Shown here: in pieces, positions 4,624-7,089 of the stretch
Layout: each line of letters begins with the position of its first letter
How positions within the stretch are numbered: position 1 is the stretch's first letter
NCBI GenBank assembly: GCA_018054005.1
Contig: JAGPKI010000076.1
Span: 1-7,089 of the forward strand
Direction of reading: 5' to 3'
DNA: 7,089 nucleotides
DNA from: Caldisericia bacterium
GTDB lineage: Bacteria; Caldisericota; Caldisericia; UBA6126; JAGPKI01
Position numbers and translations under genes: made by a program
Notes under the pieces: generated by a model
What the model was told of the DNA's origin: nothing
Databases searched by the model: none
Seen by the model: the letters and a program-made list of their open reading frames with translations, nothing else

Positions 4624-6428
4624 AATTTTTAATTGATAATTGGATTTACATTATCATTCTTCTACCCATAATTGTTGGATTTCTTAATATTATTTTGTTC
4701 AGAAGATTCTTAACTCTAATAAAAGTAATCTCTTTTATAGTTACTCTTTTTGTTCTTATTTTATTTATTCTACCTTTATTCTACGGATATGTTGAGCAAT
4801 TTCCTAATTTTAATATTGATAACTTATCGATGCTAACTTCATTTTGGGTCTGTTTTTTTAGCTTATTAATTCTAATATATTCAATAGGATATATAAAAGA
4901 TTCTAAAATAATTCCCTCTTACTTTGGATATTTTCTTATAACACTTGGTGCTTCTCTGGGAGCATTAATGAGTAATAATATCATCTTATTTATTGTCTTT
5001 TGGGGCTTCTTGGGGCTTACACTTTATTTAATGGTTCTCCTATCTGGAGAAAAAAGTAAAGTTTCAGCCAAAAAGGCATTCATAATTATTGGTGGCTCTG
5101 ATATGCTAATGATTTTAGGGCTAATTATGTGCTTTTTTATAACTGATAGTAAATTTATGGTAAATATGTCTATACCGATAACCAATAATTATGCTTTATT
5201 AGCGTTTATATTTATTGCAATTGGAGCATTTGCAAAAGCAGGAGCGATGCCTTTCCACTCATGGATTCCTGATGTAGCAGAGGATGCACCCACCCCTGTT
5301 ACAGCTTATCTTCCTGCATCCCTTGATAAGATTTTAGGAATTTACCTTCTCTCGAGAACTGCACTTACTATATTTGAATTGAACAAATTTTCTATGAATC
5401 TTTTAATGATTTTTGGTAGTATAACAATAATATTTGCAGTAATGATGGCTTTAATACAGCATGATATGAAAAGACTACTTGGTTATCACGCCGTCTCTCA
5501 AGTAGGATATATGGTTTTAGGTATTGGGACAGGAATTCCAATTGGTATTGCAGGTGGACTTTTCCATATGATAAATCATGCAAATTACAAGTCATTACTC
5601 TTTCTTACAAGCGGATCAGTTGAAAAGAAGTGTAATACCACTGATTTAGATAAATTAGGTGGATTAGCAAAATTCATGCCTTATACATTTTTTGCCGCTT
5701 TGATTGCATCTCTATCAATTTCTGGAGTTCCACCTTTAAATGGCTTTTTTAGCAAATGGATGGTTTACCAGGGAATAATTGAAACTTCAAAGACTGTTTC
5801 TCCAAATTTATGGATATTTTATCTTGCAGCTGCAATGTTTGGTAGTGTGTTAACTCTTGCAAGTTTTGCAAAACTCCTTCATTCCGCATATCTCGGGAAA
5901 CCTTCAGAAGAATTAGAAAACGTAAAAGATGTTAGTGGATGGATGGTAGTTCCCTCTATTGTAATTGCTTTTACTTGTATATTTCTTGGGCTATTTTCAA
6001 CAAAACTTTTTATTCCACTCTTCTTTTCTAATATGCTTCCAGAGTTAAAGTTAGCTTCTAATTTTACTTCCGACCTTGCAGGTATTGTGCTAATTGGTAG
6101 TATTATGGCAGGGCTCATTGTTTATATTCTTTTAAACAAGAATAAGTTTAGATATGATACTACCTACATAGGTGGAAATGAATTAAAGAATAACGAACGT
6201 ATTACTGGAACAGATTTTTATAATACAATAAAAGAAATAAAACCTTTGAATTATATCTACCATGCTGCTGAGAAGAAATTTTTTGATTTGTACGAATTAT
6301 TAAAAAATTTTACATTCTCTATATCTCACGGCCTAATGAGTTTACATTCTGGAGTTCTCCCTACATATCTTGGTTGGTATATCTTTGGTATTGTTCTTTT
6401 ATTGTACATTTGGTTTGGAGGAAGATAA
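4620..6428 (+). CDS. Antiporter-like, ion-translocating membrane subunit (NuoL / HyfB / MrpD-MbhH family) with C-terminal extension
   Basis: This 602-residue membrane protein has about 15 hydrophobic segments by eye. It is a proton- or cation-channel subunit driven by the hydrogenase reaction. Landmarks are GAFAKAGAMPFHSWIPDVAE (202-221), which holds the central Lys (206), ASLDKILGIYLL (233-244, Lys 237), HDMKRLLGYHAVSQVGYM (281-298), HMINHANYKSLLFL (316-329, Lys 324) and SGVPPLNGFFSKW (368-380, Lys 379). GGSDMLMILG (158-167) resembles the VGD segment of NuoL. Where most relatives have WE in the fifth helix, this protein reads FWGFLGL (127-133), so the usual Glu appears to be Gly 129. After about residue 505 comes a polar stretch with YIGGNE (516-521), a long amphipathic-looking part and a last helix (583-600); Pyrococcus MbhH lacks most of this. 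The GTG start overlaps the large-subunit stop by 4 nt. Confidence 0.88.
   Translation: MKFLIDNWIYIIILLPIIVGFLNIILFRRFLTLIKVISFIVTLFVLILFILPLFYGYVEQFPNFNIDNLSMLTSFWVCFFSLLILIYSIGYIKDSKIIPSYFGYFLITLGASLGALMSNNIILFIVFWGFLGLTLYLMVLLSGEKSKVSAKKAFIIIGGSDMLMILGLIMCFFITDSKFMVNMSIPITNNYALLAFIFIAIGAFAKAGAMPFHSWIPDVAEDAPTPVTAYLPASLDKILGIYLLSRTALTIFELNKFSMNLLMIFGSITIIFAVMMALIQHDMKRLLGYHAVSQVGYMVLGIGTGIPIGIAGGLFHMINHANYKSLLFLTSGSVEKKCNTTDLDKLGGLAKFMPYTFFAALIASLSISGVPPLNGFFSKWMVYQGIIETSKTVSPNLWIFYLAAAMFGSVLTLASFAKLLHSAYLGKPSEELENVKDVSGWMVVPSIVIAFTCIFLGLFSTKLFIPLFFSNMLPELKLASNFTSDLAGIVLIGSIMAGLIVYILLNKNKFRYDTTYIGGNELKNNERITGTDFYNTIKEIKPLNYIYHAAEKKFFDLYELLKNFTFSISHGLMSLHSGVLPTYLGWYIFGIVLLLYIWFGGR
6417..6421 (+). 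promoter_or_regulatory. Shine-Dalgarno site for the MbhD-MbhE gene
   Basis: GGAGG lies 7 nt before the ATG at 6429, overlapping the last codons of the antiporter-like gene. The two genes abut with no gap (TAA then ATG). Confidence 0.65.
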
Positions 6429-6989
6429 ATGATTGAATTTATTCTTTTGCTTCTTCTAATTTTTATGATTGTAGGAGCATTATTTGTCATAGAGATGGAC
6501 AATCTTCTTTCTACGGCAGTAGTAACGGGAACCATTGGTTTTGGTTTATCGGTTGCATTCCTATTCCTTGGTGCACCAGATCTTGCAATTGTTGAAATTG
6601 TTGTTGATGTAATATCTCTGATAATTCTAATTCGAGCTACAATTAATCGCGATATTAAAGAAAAGGCTGAAGAATCAACATCTATGATTTCAAGGATCCC
6701 ACTATTAGTCATTGTTGTTATCTTTTTTATCTTTACCTACAATGTATTTCAGCATTTGCCAGCTTTCGGTAATCCATCTTTTGCTGGTAATCCTCTTGCA
6801 CCATCAAATATATATCTTAAGGATGGCTTAAGTAAGACTGGAGCTTCAAATATAGTGGCAGCAATAATCTTAGATTTTAGAGCTTATGATACTTTAGGTG
6901 AAGCTACGGTTTTATTTACTTCTATTATTGGAGCACTCTCAGTGTTAAGGCTTTTTACAAGAAAGAGGAAAGAAGAGGAAGATAAATGA
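6429..6989 (+). CDS. MbhD-MbhE-type fusion subunit (MrpA C-terminal half, DUF4040 plus MbhE domain)
   Basis: This 186-residue membrane protein has about five hydrophobic segments. Residues 1-72 match the MbhD/DUF4040 part of MrpA: three helices with the loop FLGAPDLAIVE (47-56), equivalent to the family's GAPDVALTE, with the acidic Glu 56 kept. A charged linker (74-84) follows. Residues 90-176 match MbhE: one helix, a loop, then NIVAAIILDFRAYDTLGEAT (141-160), the diagnostic N.V..I..D.R..DTLGE signature, and a last helix. The C-terminus is highly charged (RKRKEEEDK). In Pyrococcus Mbh the two parts are separate genes; in Mrp antiporters both belong to MrpA. Their role is cation translocation in the sodium module. 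The gene ends in an ATGA overlap with an MrpB-like gene, the order seen in mbhD-E-F. Confidence 0.87.
   Translation: MIEFILLLLLIFMIVGALFVIEMDNLLSTAVVTGTIGFGLSVAFLFLGAPDLAIVEIVVDVISLIILIRATINRDIKEKAEESTSMISRIPLLVIVVIFFIFTYNVFQHLPAFGNPSFAGNPLAPSNIYLKDGLSKTGASNIVAAIILDFRAYDTLGEATVLFTSIIGALSVLRLFTRKRKEEEDK
6975..6979 (+). promoter_or_regulatory. Shine-Dalgarno site for the MrpB-like gene
   Basis: GAGGA lies 6 nt before the ATG at 6986. A second in-frame ATG at 6995 has AAGGA directly against it with no spacing, so 6986 is preferred. Confidence 0.5.
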
Positions 6990-7089
6990 AAGGAATGTCT
7001 CAAATAGTTAAAGTTATTGCTGAGCTTGTTAAAGATTTTATTATTCTATTTGGCATTTACATAATTCTTAATGGGCACTTAAGTCCAGG
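6986..7089 (+). CDS. mbhF: MrpB / MnhB / MbhF-like membrane subunit, 3'-truncated by the window edge
   Basis: Only the first 34 codons and two further bases are present. The predicted N-terminus begins MKGMSQIVKV, has a hydrophobic stretch LFGIYIILNGHLSP (residues 21-34), and stops at what is probably the first Gly of the next motif. This matches the start of MrpB/MnhB proteins: one helix ending in Y...GH..PGGGFQGG. MrpB is a small membrane subunit of the Na+/H+ antiporter complex, and its Mbh homologue MbhF belongs to the sodium-translocating module. The ATG overlaps the preceding TGA as ATGA, and the preceding gene is the MbhD-MbhE-like protein, the expected neighbour. The call rests on a short stretch but is well supported by context. 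Confidence 0.78.
   Translation, partial: MKGMSQIVKVIAELVKDFIILFGIYIILNGHLSP

Noticed and set aside
1627..6428. Respiratory complex I (Nuo) operon
   Set aside because: The large subunit has both Ni-binding CxxC pairs and the small subunit has CxxC rather than adjacent Cys-Cys; NuoA, NuoJ and NuoK homologues are absent.
5392..6712. Three minus-strand open frames (5392-5595, 5879-6118, 6326-6712) opposite the antiporter-like and MbhD-E genes
   Set aside because: They are antisense to conserved membrane proteins. The longest spans a gene junction and translates to low-complexity Ile/Arg/Ser-rich sequence typical of a shadow frame.
1..7089. tRNA or rRNA genes, CRISPR arrays, insertion sequences, internal terminators or promoters
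   Set aside because: Coding sequence fills the window, the largest gap between genes is 6 nt, and no repeats or stem plus T-run signals stand out.

Overview
The window is one uninterrupted, AT-rich, plus-strand operon of ten genes, with both end genes cut by the window edges. It encodes most of a membrane-bound [NiFe]-hydrogenase of group 4, the complex I-related, Mbh-like type. The genes are packed with overlaps or gaps of at most 6 nt, and most starts have a purine-rich Shine-Dalgarno sequence. Three starts are GTG or possibly TTG. There is no internal promoter, terminator, RNA gene, repeat or mobile element that I can support. The protein families point to a strict anaerobe with hydrogen metabolism. 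The Shine-Dalgarno use and AT bias fit a fermentative, possibly thermophilic bacterium, but an archaeon cannot be excluded and I cannot name the taxon.

Layout. Bases 2-1133 hold an electron-entry pair: the end of a HydB-like [4Fe-4S] protein and a complete HydG-like flavoprotein with FAD, NAD(P) and [2Fe-2S] sites. This pair is known from cytoplasmic sulfhydrogenases (group 3b) and, as AsrA/AsrB, from anaerobic sulfite reductase. Bases 1124-1630 encode a polyferredoxin with three four-Cys motifs. Bases 1627-4623 encode the hydrogenase core: NuoH-like membrane anchor, NuoB-like small subunit, NuoC-like subunit and NuoD-like large subunit with both CxxC pairs that bind Ni-Fe. Bases 4620-7089 encode the ion-translocating arm: a NuoL/MrpD-type antiporter-like protein, a fused MbhD-MbhE (MrpA C-terminal) protein and the first 34 codons of an MrpB/MbhF homologue.

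How they may work together (inference). Electrons would pass between NAD(P)H and the HydG FAD/[2Fe-2S], then through HydB, the polyferredoxin and the single [4Fe-4S] cluster of the small subunit to the Ni-Fe site. The energy would be coupled to H+ and/or Na+ movement through the membrane arm. Canonical Mbh uses ferredoxin and has no NAD(P)-reactive subunit, so an Mbh-type enzyme in one operon with a HydBG module is the most interesting feature here. The direction (H2 evolution from NAD(P)H, or ion-gradient-driven NAD(P) reduction with H2) cannot be read from the sequence. No NuoI/MbhN-type ferredoxin subunit is visible; the polyferredoxin may fill that place.
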